From assembly GCF_001750165.1 (NCBI RefSeq), contig NZ_CP015411.1, forward strand, positions 530,001-594,000: a stretch of DNA of 64,000 nt. Direction: 5' to 3'. The DNA is from Pseudoalteromonas luteoviolacea. GTDB taxonomy: Bacteria; Pseudomonadota; Gammaproteobacteria; Enterobacterales; Alteromonadaceae. The notes under the pieces are model-generated. The model saw only the letters and a program-made list of their open reading frames with translations, did not search any database and was not told the origin of the DNA. Position 1 is the first letter of the stretch. Each line of letters starts with the position of its first letter. Made by a program: the position numbers and the translations under genes. This document shows, piece by piece, positions 52,751 to 61,813 of the stretch.

Positions 52751-54670
52751 ATGTCAATTGAAATTCATGTTCCAGATATTGGTGCCGATGAGGTTGAAGT
52801 AACCGAGCTCCTAGTAAGCGTAGGTGACACGGTTGAAGTGGATCAGTCATTGATCACAGTTGAAGGCGATAAGGCTTCAATGGAAGTACCAGCAGCAGCT
52901 GCGGGTACTGTTAAAGAAATCAAAGTTGTTGAAGGTGATAAAGTTTCAACAGGTTCTTTGATTATGATTTTTGACGCAGCTGGTGCAGAAGCGCCTGCTG
53001 CGGCAGAAGCGCCAGCGGCTCCTTCTGCAGCGCCAGCACCTGCGGCACCAGCTGCGGCAGAGCTTAAAGAAGTACACGTACCAGATATCGGTGGCGACGA
53101 AGTTGAAGTGACTGAGATCATGGTTGCTGTGGGCGACGCAGTTGAAGCTGACCAGTCAATCTTGAACGTAGAAGGCGATAAGGCTTCTATGGAAGTACCA
53201 GCACCATTTGCAGGTACGGTGAAAGAAATCAAAGTTGAAGTTGGCGGTAAAGTATCAACAGGCTCTTTGGTATTCGTATTTGAAGTTGCAGGCAGTGCGC
53301 CAGCAGCGGCACCTGTTGAAGCAGCACCTGCACCAGCGGCAGCACCAGCGGCAGCACCAGCTGCGGTAGCAGAAGCGAAAGAAGTACATGTACCAGATAT
53401 CGGCGGTGACGAAGTTGAAGTCACTGAAATCATGGTATCAGTCGGTGATTCAATCGAAGAAGAGCAATCTCTTATCACTGTAGAGGGCGACAAGGCTTCT
53501 ATGGAAGTACCGGCACCATTTGCAGGTACTGTGAAAGAGATTAAAGTAAACGCTGGCGATAAAGTATCGACAGGATCTTTAATCTTCGTATTTGAAACAG
53601 CGGGCAGTGCACCTGCGGCAGCAGCTCCTGTAGCTACACCAGCACCAACAGCTGCGCCAGCCACGGCTACTGCAGCAAAACCTGCTCCGGCAGCTGCCCC
53701 TGCATCTGCACAAAAAGATGAATTTGTTGCGAACGATCAGTACGCACACGCATCACCAGTTGTGCGCCGTCTAGCACGTGAGTTTGGTGTAAACCTAGCG
53801 CGCGTTAAAGCAACCGGTCGTAAGAACCGTGTTGTTAAAGAAGACGTTCAAAACTATGTGAAAGAGTTAGTGAAGCAAGTTGAATCAGGTCAGCTATCTA
53901 AAGGTGGCAACACTGGTGGTGGCGAGCTTGGTCTAATTCCTTGGCCGAAAGTAGACTTCAGCAAGTTTGGTGAAGTTGAAGAGAAGAAGCTATCTCGCAT
54001 TCAAAAGATCTCTGGCGCAAACCTACACCGTAACTGGGTACAAATCCCTCACGTTACACAGTTTGACGAAGCAGACATCACAACGCTTGAAGCATTCCGT
54101 AAAGAGCAAAATGTGCTAGCTGAGAAGAAGAAAATGGGTGTGAAAATCACGCCATTGGTCTTCGTAATGAAAGCGGCTGCAAAAGCACTTGAAGAGTTCC
54201 CAACGTTTAATTCTTCATTATCAGAAGACGGTGAGAGCCTAATTCTGAAGAAATACGTGAACATCGGTGTGGCGGTTGATACGCCAAACGGTTTGGTTGT
54301 TCCTGTATTCAAAGACGTGAACAAAAAAGGCATCATTGAGCTTTCTCGCGAGCTGATGGAAGTCTCTAAGAAAGCACGTGACGGCAAGTTGACTGCTGCT
54401 GACATGCAAGGCGGTTGTTTCACAATCTCAAGCCTTGGTGGTATCGGTGGCACGTCATTCACGCCAATCGTGAATGCACCAGAAGTGGCTATCTTAGGTG
54501 TGTCTAAGTCTGAGATGAAGCCGAAATGGAATGGTAAAGAGTTTGAGCCGCGCTTAATGGTGCCGCTAAGCTGTTCATACGACCACCGTGTAATTGACGG
54601 GGCGCTTGCAGCACGCTTTACTGTGACACTTGCAAACTACCTGAGCGATATTCGTCAGCTAGTAATGTAA
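52751..54670 (+). CDS. aceF: Dihydrolipoamide acetyltransferase, E2 of pyruvate dehydrogenase
   Basis: 639 residues with three lipoyl domains (about 3-75, 108-180 and 213-285), each with the lipoylated Lys in EGDKASMEVP. Ala/Pro-rich flexible linkers separate them, then the E1/E3-binding domain (about 330-372, ASPVVRRLAREFGV) and the catalytic core with SLGGIGGTSFTPI and the active-site His in DHRVIDGA. The three-lipoyl form is the same as in E. coli. Repeats of the linker and lipoyl regions give long stretches of near-identical DNA prone to recombination. Confidence 0.98.
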   Translation: MSIEIHVPDIGADEVEVTELLVSVGDTVEVDQSLITVEGDKASMEVPAAAAGTVKEIKVVEGDKVSTGSLIMIFDAAGAEAPAAAEAPAAPSAAPAPAAPAAAELKEVHVPDIGGDEVEVTEIMVAVGDAVEADQSILNVEGDKASMEVPAPFAGTVKEIKVEVGGKVSTGSLVFVFEVAGSAPAAAPVEAAPAPAAAPAAAPAAVAEAKEVHVPDIGGDEVEVTEIMVSVGDSIEEEQSLITVEGDKASMEVPAPFAGTVKEIKVNAGDKVSTGSLIFVFETAGSAPAAAAPVATPAPTAAPATATAAKPAPAAAPASAQKDEFVANDQYAHASPVVRRLAREFGVNLARVKATGRKNRVVKEDVQNYVKELVKQVESGQLSKGGNTGGGELGLIPWPKVDFSKFGEVEEKKLSRIQKISGANLHRNWVQIPHVTQFDEADITTLEAFRKEQNVLAEKKKMGVKITPLVFVMKAAAKALEEFPTFNSSLSEDGESLILKKYVNIGVAVDTPNGLVVPVFKDVNKKGIIELSRELMEVSKKARDGKLTAADMQGGCFTISSLGGIGGTSFTPIVNAPEVAILGVSKSEMKPKWNGKEFEPRLMVPLSCSYDHRVIDGALAARFTVTLANYLSDIRQLVM

Positions 54671-54677
54671 GAAGAAT

Positions 54678-54711
54678 CAAAACCGCCCAACCTAAGTTGT
54701 GCGGTTTTGTT
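54678..54711 (+). terminator. Terminator-like hairpin between aceF and lpdA
   Basis: aaaaccgcccaac-ctaa-gttgtgcggtttt: stem with one mismatch and a T-rich tail. A second inverted repeat (tgtcctgtc...gacgggaca, about 54722-54748) follows. The gap of 218 bases suggests that lpdA also has its own promoter, as in E. coli where lpd is shared with other complexes. Confidence 0.75.
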
Positions 54712-54888
54712 GTATTTTTAGTGTCCTGTCTGATAATTGGACGGGACATTAGTGAGTGCGAATGATACACTTTCGCGCACAAAAAACTCTCTCTGTTGGA
54801 TTTGCCCTAATTTGGCGACCGGCAGGCAAATTGGGTGCGGATACTCAGTTGAGTAGAGTCCCGTTCGAATAATAGTTAAGGTAATAAC

Positions 54889-56313
54889 ATGAGCAACGAA
54901 ATCAAAACTCAAGTTGTTGTACTAGGCGGTGGTCCTGGTGGTTACTCTGCAGCATTCCGTGCAGCAGACCTAGGTTTAGATGTTACATTGATTGAATCTC
55001 GCGATACCCTAGGTGGTGTTTGCTTGAACGTAGGTTGTATTCCTTCAAAAGCACTTCTTCACGTCGCTAAGGTTATCGACGATGCAGCTGAAATGGCTTC
55101 TCACGGTGTTACTTTCGGTGCTCCACAAATCGATTTAGACAAAATCCGTACTTGGAAAGAGTCTGTAATCGGTCAACTTACTGGCGGCCTAGCTGGTATG
55201 TCTAAAATGCGTAAAGTTAACGTAGTTAACGGTTACGGTAAATTCACAGGTTCTAACACCATCGCTGTTGAAGGCGCTGACGGCACTAAGACTGTGACGT
55301 TTGACAATGCAATCATCGCAGCAGGTTCACAACCAGTCAGCCTTCCGTTCATCCCACAAGATGAGCGTATCATTGATTCAACAGGTGCACTTGAGCTTAA
55401 AGACGTCCCTGGCAAACTACTTGTACTAGGTGGTGGTATCATCGGTCTTGAGATGGGTACTGTTTACCGTGCGCTAGGTTCTGATATCGACGTTGTTGAA
55501 TTTGCTGATCAGCTAGTACCTGCTGCTGACAAAGACATCATCAAGGTTTACCAGAAGTACGTTAAGAACAAGTTCAACGTAATGCTTTCTACGAAAGTAG
55601 TTGCTGTTGAAGCGAAAGAAGACGGTATCTACGTTTCATTCGAAGGTAAGCAAGCACCTGAAGGCCAAGTACGTTACGACAAAGTATTGGTTGCTGTTGG
55701 TCGTACACCAAACGGTAAGCTACTTGACGCTGACAAAGCTGGCGTTGCTGTTGACGAGCGTGGCTTCATCAACACTGACAAGCAAATGAAAACAAACGTT
55801 GATCACATCTTTGCGATTGGTGACATCGTTGGTCAGCCTATGCTTGCGCACAAAGCGGTACACGAAGCACACGTTGCTGCAGAGGTTATCTCTGGTAAGA
55901 AGCACTACTTCGATCCTAAGTGTATCCCTTCAATCGCTTACACAGATCCAGAAATTGCATGGGTTGGTGTAACTGAGAAAGAAGCGAAAGAGCAAGGTCT
56001 TAAGATTGAAACTGCGGTATTCCCGTGGGCAGCATCTGGCCGTGCAATTGCTTCAGCACGTACTGAAGGTCAAACTAAGCTTATCTTTGATAAAGAGTCA
56101 GGCCGTGTTATCGGTGGTGCAATGGTTGGTATCAACGCAGGTGAAATGCTTGGTGAAATCGGCCTAGCGGTAGAGATGGGTGCAGACGCAGAAGACGTTG
56201 CACTAACTATCCACGCTCACCCAACACTGAACGAGTCAATCGGTCTTGCTGCTGAAATTTTCGAAGGTTCAATCACTGACCTGCCAAATAAAAAAGCGGT
56301 TAAGAAGAAGTAA
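54889..56313 (+). CDS. lpdA: Dihydrolipoamide dehydrogenase
   Basis: 474 residues (E. coli 474). FAD-binding GGGPGGYSAAFRAADLG, redox disulfide GGVCLNVGCIPSK, NAD-binding GGGIIGLEMGTVYRALG, FAIGDIVGQPMLAHKA, and the C-terminal His-Glu in HAHPTLNES. E3 of the pyruvate and 2-oxoglutarate dehydrogenase complexes and of glycine cleavage. Confidence 0.98.
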   Translation: MSNEIKTQVVVLGGGPGGYSAAFRAADLGLDVTLIESRDTLGGVCLNVGCIPSKALLHVAKVIDDAAEMASHGVTFGAPQIDLDKIRTWKESVIGQLTGGLAGMSKMRKVNVVNGYGKFTGSNTIAVEGADGTKTVTFDNAIIAAGSQPVSLPFIPQDERIIDSTGALELKDVPGKLLVLGGGIIGLEMGTVYRALGSDIDVVEFADQLVPAADKDIIKVYQKYVKNKFNVMLSTKVVAVEAKEDGIYVSFEGKQAPEGQVRYDKVLVAVGRTPNGKLLDADKAGVAVDERGFINTDKQMKTNVDHIFAIGDIVGQPMLAHKAVHEAHVAAEVISGKKHYFDPKCIPSIAYTDPEIAWVGVTEKEAKEQGLKIETAVFPWAASGRAIASARTEGQTKLIFDKESGRVIGGAMVGINAGEMLGEIGLAVEMGADAEDVALTIHAHPTLNESIGLAAEIFEGSITDLPNKKAVKKK

Positions 56314-56334
56314 TTCACACTTCTTTTTGAATTG

Positions 56335-56363
56335 AAAAAACCCGGCAATTGTCGGGTTTTTTT
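56335..56363 (+). terminator. Terminator of lpdA
   Basis: aaaacccggcaattgtcgggttttttt: stem around a caattg core and a T run, 25 bases after the stop. Confidence 0.9.
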
Positions 56364-56455
56364 GTTTATTAGAGCAGCTTTATCATTGTGTAAAATTAAC
56401 GCCAAGATATTGATAAATACGTTCAGCTGCTTACAATCGATCTACTTAGTATTGG

Positions 56456-56839
56456 TCAGACGGTTACTGTGAGATTCGATTGCAGCGGATAGCCTTGATA
56501 CTCTTTTAGCACCGCTAGAAAGCTTTCTAGCTTCCCTCTGCTTTGCTCAAAGGCGATTTCGTTTTCAATTTGTGCTAAAAAATTACTACTTCCAGAACCT
56601 TGCAGTTCACCATTAACCAATTTAAAGGTGTCATGAGGGAGTCTGAACAGCAGTCTATCGTCACCTGTTGTCTGAATTAATGCATTGAGCTCATTGATGC
56701 CGATATTGTTCATATCAATGGCTTTTACACTGCTTGGCGGTTGTGTGGTGTTTTGCGGCAGTGAGTTGCCGTGTTGTGCTTTTGTCTTAACTGTATGTCT
56801 CGTTGGTGTGTAGGGGGCATATACACTATCAATTTTCAT
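56456..56839 (-). CDS. Uncharacterised small protein
   Basis: 127 residues, no signal peptide and no membrane segment. The N-terminal 40 residues are polar and low complexity (T, Q, P); the rest is a folded-looking domain with VKAIDMNNIGINELNALIQ and a helix near QIENEIAFEQSRGKLESFLAVLKEY. I do not recognise the family. It is downstream of the Roco-TIR gene on the same strand, 116 bases away and beyond a hairpin, so co-function is only possible. Confidence 0.72.
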   Translation of the reverse strand: MKIDSVYAPYTPTRHTVKTKAQHGNSLPQNTTQPPSSVKAIDMNNIGINELNALIQTTGDDRLLFRLPHDTFKLVNGELQGSGSSNFLAQIENEIAFEQSRGKLESFLAVLKEYQGYPLQSNLTVTV

Positions 56840-56911
56840 CTCGTATCCTTACTCCAGTTAGTTTAGCGCTTAAGTTAAGCAAGATACGTACACAGTGCAC
56901 TGTAAAATCAT

Positions 56912-56933
56912 CAGCCCAACGAAGGCTGGGCTG
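56912..56933 (-). terminator. Hairpin after the Roco-TIR gene
   Basis: cagccca-...-tgggctg with inner pairing, right after the minus-strand stop at 56956. The tail on that strand is only moderately T-rich. Confidence 0.5.
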
Positions 56934-56955
56934 CCATTGCGGTTATTTATGCTGA

Positions 56956-59900
56956 CTATGCGTTATTTAAGTCTTTGATTAATTGTTTTAATGCCTGAGT
57001 TAGCCCTGTCCATGCTTGCTCAGGGTAATCCCATTGATTGATGGGCTTTAAGCGATTGCGTTCGTCTTGCGGAAAGAACTGATATTGCGACATAGCGACA
57101 GCTTCTTTGTTTTCTAAGTTGGTATGAATTTTTTCTGGCCACACATGCCAGTCGGCGAAGTCACAGTCTTTCAATAATACTGGAAAGATCTTAGTGCTAC
57201 CGTCTTGTAAGTTTTTAAGTGCTTTGGGCACTTCGACATCATGCACATAGCCTGATGCAATAAAGGCTTGGCTGATAAGCATAATCACCACATCGGCTTC
57301 CTCAAGGGCCGTGACAATCTCTGTGTGCCATACGTCCCCAGGTTGAATTAAGCCATCTTGCCAAATCTCAATCTGTTTATTGCGCACTAAGTTGGTGAGG
57401 TATAACTCAAGCTCTTGACGCTGTGCGATGTCATCGTGGCAATAAGATATAAATACTTTGAGCACTTTATTCAGTCCTTTTAGTGTAAATGGTTGAAAGG
57501 GTTCTACATCTAAGTTTTTTGTTGCATTTTTTTGCGTATCGATGGCCGAGATTTGCGTAGAATTGGAGTGCTCAGCGAGCTCAGTTACTGGCACAAAGTA
57601 ACGGTTATCCAAAGATAGTTGTAAGTCTTTAGGTGGCGTTTCAAAAACGGTTTTAATGTGTTCGAATTGTTGTTGTGTCACTTCATCGAGTTCAAGTGTG
57701 CGCTTTTTGCTATTACCTTGCTTAAGTTGCTTAAACAAACTATCAAAGCGCTTGAGATCTGTTTGAATATCCAAATCCCAATACATAGCCATAATCACAA
57801 AATACAGATAGCGAATATGCTGCGAGCGTACCTTGTTGTGGCCACTGATATAGACCTTGATTTCAATATGTGGATGGTACTCTACTTTTATCAGCACCTT
57901 GCTGGCGTGATCTGTGTTTTTTGTCCCATCGTCATTTTTGTTGACACCTAAGGTAAACAGTAACTGGTTGCGCCAAAACAATTTGCTTTCGGGTAAGGGG
58001 CCAAAGTAACAAATGAGTTGGTTGATGAGCCCCATGGGGATAAATTGCGCAAACTTTAAAGTAAAGGCACTAGCATACTCCATACCAAAGGTAAACAGTG
58101 CATAGTGGTCACCCTCTTCTTTGGCCAGTGGGAGATAGTTAGGGATGATGATTTCATCGGTGTGTGTATGGTCAAAGATGACTTTTTCTTTTTTGAGCAG
58201 TTCGACAACGTCTTTATCGATTTTATGTTGTTTTATTAGTTTATCGAATTGTTTTTTACGTATCCTTCCCTGAGAGTTTTCAAATGTTTTAAGGCTTAAA
58301 ATGTGATTATGGATAAACTGAGTCAGGGCTTGCGGATTAAGCCACACCTTGTTTGCATTGATACTGGGGTAGTACAAAACTAGCCCTTGATCGTGCCATT
58401 TTTTCAGCTCTGTTTGCAGGTGCAGTTTGTCATTATCAGAGCCGGCTTGATAATGCTTAACCAAATTGCCCAACAAGGAATACGTATGGGCATTGCTTGT
58501 GCGTTTTTGCTGTCGGTCCAACACATATGCGATAAAGTCTTGATACCATTTATCTCCTTTTACCGTGCGGCGGCTTTGCTCGATAAATGTGTCTAATGTG
58601 GTGTGTAAGTAGTTTAGGCTGGCCTGATTGACAGATGTGTCCCCCTTGCCATTTAGGGAGATATAAAACTGGTGCTGGGTCAGAGATTGTGGTTCAGAGG
58701 TGACTAACTGTTTTGGGTCTTGGTCAGCATGGGTTTGCACTAACAATAAAGGCGTCTCTACCTTGCGATCAGGTGCTGTCATACCGCGCCACTGAGCAAG
58801 CCAATACTCCAGTGAGAAATGCTGAGTCTCATAGCCACGGCTATCTTTTACTTGATGATTGCCATTGCAGTCTTGCTTCCACAGTAAGCAAGTGAGGGCT
58901 TTTTGCTGCATAAATACCCGATACACGCCATGGTAATAATCTTGGCCACCAAAGTCATAAAAAATGGCATCAGGCAGTGAGTTTTGTGTCGCTTGCTGTG
59001 ACGCTGCGCGATTATCTACACAGGTATAGTGCTGAATGGAGAGAATATGGGTCGATTGGGTCTTTTCAGTGAGGCTTTGCTTCTGCAAATAATTCGCCAA
59101 GCTCGATTTACCAGCACTGTGGTTGCCTAAAAATAATACCTTGCAAGGCAGCTTTATTTGACTGTGGCTTTCTGTGGTTTGCAGCAGTAAGTTTTTAATG
59201 GCATCTAGGTGGTTGTCCCATGGCTCTAGGGTTAAATCATGCTCTTTTAAAAAATGGTTCTTACCGACTCTGAGGCTTTCTAGCTTTTTAATTTTCCCAA
59301 TTGGCGTGATATCTTTTATGAGATTACTCTCTAGGTATAGGCGTTCTAGGTCGGTAAGCTTTGCAAGCGGTGTGATATCACAAATATTATTGTCATCTAA
59401 GTCAAGATATTTTAGGTTTTGTAGTTGCTCTATGCCTGTCAAATCAGAGATGAGGTTATCGGACAACTTTAATTTTTGAATACGGTTAAGTTCATAAATA
59501 GGGGATATATTCTCAATGGTACAGCTTGTTAGGTCTAACGTGCGCACATTTGTCAAGTTCTCCAATGAACTTAGGTTTTCAATAGGGTTGTGTGAGATGT
59601 CAAGGTGTATCAGGGTTGTTAATTCACGCAACATATCAAGGCTATCAATAGCACAATCATCTAATTCGAGTATTTCTATTGACGGTAAATTCCAACTTTG
59701 CTGTGTTTGCTCGAATTGGCAGTCTTCCTGTATGAGACATCGTAATCGTGGCAAATAGGGAAAATTGGACTTAAGCTTCGGGCAATCAGACAATTTTAGG
59801 TATTGTAAATTATGACTGCCTGATAACTCACTAAGGTCTAATTCATCGAGATGTGAAAGTTCAAGCCACTCTAAATGGTGTCGATGTTGCAGGTGTGTCA

Positions 59901-60423
59901 ATTGAATGTCTACATTGCCGCACAAATCTAAATATCTTAGCTCAGTAAGCTGGCATAACATGGCTGAATTAAAAAAGGAGTTGCGAACAAGTGACAGCAC
60001 TGCCAGATTAGGCAATTGCACCGATTCGTATTGGCTTAATAACTTTGAGTCTCCCAGTACTAAAACACGCAGTGACGTGAGCTCTGAGATTAAACTGAGG
60101 TTCACAGCCTCGAAGCAGTGCTCCGCAATCAGAACTTCTAGCTGAGATAAATGTTGTATTTGCTCTGGCAGTTCATCAAATGAGGATTCTCCGTCAGACA
60201 TATCATGGTGCTTTAAATCGTCAAACAATGCGCGTGAGATAAATGTTCCCTGGTTGTGCTTTAACTCATGAGCGAACTCAACCCCTAAACACAACTCTTT
60301 TAACCAGACCAGTTCAAATAATTCCTCAGGCAACGCTGTTAAGCCAAGACCATTTAAATTTAGCCTACCTGTTTTTTCTTGTTTTTCTTGCTCAATACGC
60401 CTAAGTGCCTCTGCTGACATCAC
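56956..60423 (-). CDS. LRR-Roc-COR-TIR (Roco) protein
   Basis: 1155 residues in order: leucine-rich repeats (about 18-410, the last ones with LTGIEQLQNLKYLDLDDNNI), a Roc GTPase with P-loop GNHSAGKS (433-440), switch II DFGGQ (from Asp490) and guanine motif THAD (564-567), a COR domain (about 620-950), and a C-terminal TIR domain (about 987-1130) beginning LKVFISYCHDD with a candidate catalytic Glu1064 in YVHDVE. TIR domains of this kind often consume NAD in bacterial immunity; Roc-COR is a dimerising GTPase switch. It is inserted between core genes lpdA and cca, so it is likely an accessory, perhaps defensive, gene. No partner enzyme is adjacent. Confidence 0.93.
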   Translation of the reverse strand: MMSAEALRRIEQEKQEKTGRLNLNGLGLTALPEELFELVWLKELCLGVEFAHELKHNQGTFISRALFDDLKHHDMSDGESSFDELPEQIQHLSQLEVLIAEHCFEAVNLSLISELTSLRVLVLGDSKLLSQYESVQLPNLAVLSLVRNSFFNSAMLCQLTELRYLDLCGNVDIQLTHLQHRHHLEWLELSHLDELDLSELSGSHNLQYLKLSDCPKLKSNFPYLPRLRCLIQEDCQFEQTQQSWNLPSIEILELDDCAIDSLDMLRELTTLIHLDISHNPIENLSSLENLTNVRTLDLTSCTIENISPIYELNRIQKLKLSDNLISDLTGIEQLQNLKYLDLDDNNICDITPLAKLTDLERLYLESNLIKDITPIGKIKKLESLRVGKNHFLKEHDLTLEPWDNHLDAIKNLLLQTTESHSQIKLPCKVLFLGNHSAGKSSLANYLQKQSLTEKTQSTHILSIQHYTCVDNRAASQQATQNSLPDAIFYDFGGQDYYHGVYRVFMQQKALTCLLWKQDCNGNHQVKDSRGYETQHFSLEYWLAQWRGMTAPDRKVETPLLLVQTHADQDPKQLVTSEPQSLTQHQFYISLNGKGDTSVNQASLNYLHTTLDTFIEQSRRTVKGDKWYQDFIAYVLDRQQKRTSNAHTYSLLGNLVKHYQAGSDNDKLHLQTELKKWHDQGLVLYYPSINANKVWLNPQALTQFIHNHILSLKTFENSQGRIRKKQFDKLIKQHKIDKDVVELLKKEKVIFDHTHTDEIIIPNYLPLAKEEGDHYALFTFGMEYASAFTLKFAQFIPMGLINQLICYFGPLPESKLFWRNQLLFTLGVNKNDDGTKNTDHASKVLIKVEYHPHIEIKVYISGHNKVRSQHIRYLYFVIMAMYWDLDIQTDLKRFDSLFKQLKQGNSKKRTLELDEVTQQQFEHIKTVFETPPKDLQLSLDNRYFVPVTELAEHSNSTQISAIDTQKNATKNLDVEPFQPFTLKGLNKVLKVFISYCHDDIAQRQELELYLTNLVRNKQIEIWQDGLIQPGDVWHTEIVTALEEADVVIMLISQAFIASGYVHDVEVPKALKNLQDGSTKIFPVLLKDCDFADWHVWPEKIHTNLENKEAVAMSQYQFFPQDERNRLKPINQWDYPEQAWTGLTQALKQLIKDLNNA

Positions 60424-60502
60424 TTTTCCTTAATACGACAGATGGTGGCTATTTTTACGCAAAAAACAGCCATTAGGCAACTAATTGAAAAATGGAGAGT
60501 TG

Positions 60503-60528
60503 AGTTAGCCTAAATAAGGCTATCTCAG
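60503..60528 (-). terminator. Hairpin after cca
   Basis: gagatagcc-ttattta-ggctaactc on the minus strand, with one mismatch, a few bases after the stop at 60535. A further stem with long A/T arms lies at about 60447-60473. Either could end cca transcription before the Roco gene. Confidence 0.5.
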
Positions 60529-60534
60529 CGATGG

Positions 60535-61641
60535 TTAATGATTGAGAAGGGCCTTAATACGTTTTAATTTCAGCTTATCCATTTCTATTTTAATTTCCGG
60601 CCCTTTGGCGCCCAATTCGATGACCTCTTGTGCTTTAACATTACTGGCTGCTTTATATGCTTTGTTGAGTTCAACGGTCTTGGCGGCGCAGTTGTCATCT
60701 ATGACACGTGCCGTGCTAATAAATACGCTTAGTCGCTCTGGGCGACGCCATGCATCGAGTTGATTTAGAATGGTCATGACGGTGTCCGCTTGCCATTCAC
60801 TGGATTGCAGTAATGGCAAGCTCGCTTGTAAGTCACGTAAGCTATCGGCATAGGCTTTTGGGATCTTATGATCTTGCTCGAGAAGATACTCGCTCAGATC
60901 CGCTTGATACTGCCAAAGACTAAACGCAGATCGCAAATAGGTGTCGTTGTTTGGATCTAAGCGTTTGAGCTGATCCGCTAATGTCTTTGCGGTGCTTTGA
61001 TCCCACTTGGTTTGCCAAGGTGTAACAAATGGCAGCGCATCTAGATCTGCAAGGACATTGGCAAAAATATGGATAGCCCCATCTTTAAGTGACTTCTCTA
61101 TTTCCATCCATACACGCTCTTTGGTGAGGGTTTTAAGCTCGCCAGCTTGAACCATCGCAGCCATCAACTGCATAGTTTCATCGGCAATGGTAAACCCGAG
61201 ATAGTGATAGCGTGCGGCGAATCGTGCAACACGTAAGATCCTCAGAGGATCTTCGCTGAAGGCATCACTGACATGGCGCAAGATCTTATTGTCCAGATCT
61301 CTTTTCCCCTGATAGGGATCGATCAAGTTTCCATGATCATCCTGCGCTATGGCATTGACGGTCAAATCACGGCGGATCAGATCATCTTCTAGGGTAATGG
61401 TTGGTGCAAAATCACAAATAAAGCCGGTATAGCCTTGCCCTTGTTTGCGCTCAGTGCGGGCTAAGGCATGCTCATCTTTACTCTCAGGGTGTAAGAACAC
61501 AGGAAAGTCTTTGCCAACTTGTTGATAGCCTAGTTTTAGCATATCCCTGATTGTTGCGCCCACGACGACATAGTCTCGCTCTAAAATAGGTCTGCCGAGT
61601 AGCTCATCTCGCACGGCACCACCGACCAAATACACCTTCAT
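60535..61641 (-). CDS. cca: CCA-adding tRNA nucleotidyltransferase, shortened form
   Basis: 368 residues (E. coli 412). Class II nucleotidyltransferase: GGAVRDELLGR, the E-R-D-Y-V-V-V-G catalytic segment, LARTERKQGQGYTGF, EDDLIRRDLTVNAIAQDD and EDPLRILRVARFAARY. The C-terminal end (LNQLDAWRRPERL...KGPEI) still aligns with E. coli Cca, but the HD phosphohydrolase motif (H-D-L-G-K-G in E. coli) is absent and the region between is shortened. It adds or repairs the CCA end; the phosphatase activity is presumably lost. Confidence 0.93.
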   Translation of the reverse strand: MKVYLVGGAVRDELLGRPILERDYVVVGATIRDMLKLGYQQVGKDFPVFLHPESKDEHALARTERKQGQGYTGFICDFAPTITLEDDLIRRDLTVNAIAQDDHGNLIDPYQGKRDLDNKILRHVSDAFSEDPLRILRVARFAARYHYLGFTIADETMQLMAAMVQAGELKTLTKERVWMEIEKSLKDGAIHIFANVLADLDALPFVTPWQTKWDQSTAKTLADQLKRLDPNNDTYLRSAFSLWQYQADLSEYLLEQDHKIPKAYADSLRDLQASLPLLQSSEWQADTVMTILNQLDAWRRPERLSVFISTARVIDDNCAAKTVELNKAYKAASNVKAQEVIELGAKGPEIKIEMDKLKLKRIKALLNH

Positions 61642-61813
61642 AGTTATCCCAATACATCATTATTTCATGTTTTACTATGACACTATCACCTTGAGTTTAA
61701 AATGTTTGTTCCCAAATTTGTGAAAAATTCAGTGTTGATTAAGCAAACAATGTTTTAACTTAAAGTGATTTTTTGCCATTATAGGCAGCATTCTAACAAT
61801 AAAGAGACAGATC

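Noticed and set aside
52843..53664. Long minus-strand frame opposite aceF
   Set aside because: It mirrors the Ala/Pro-rich linker and lipoyl repeats; low complexity, no start signal.
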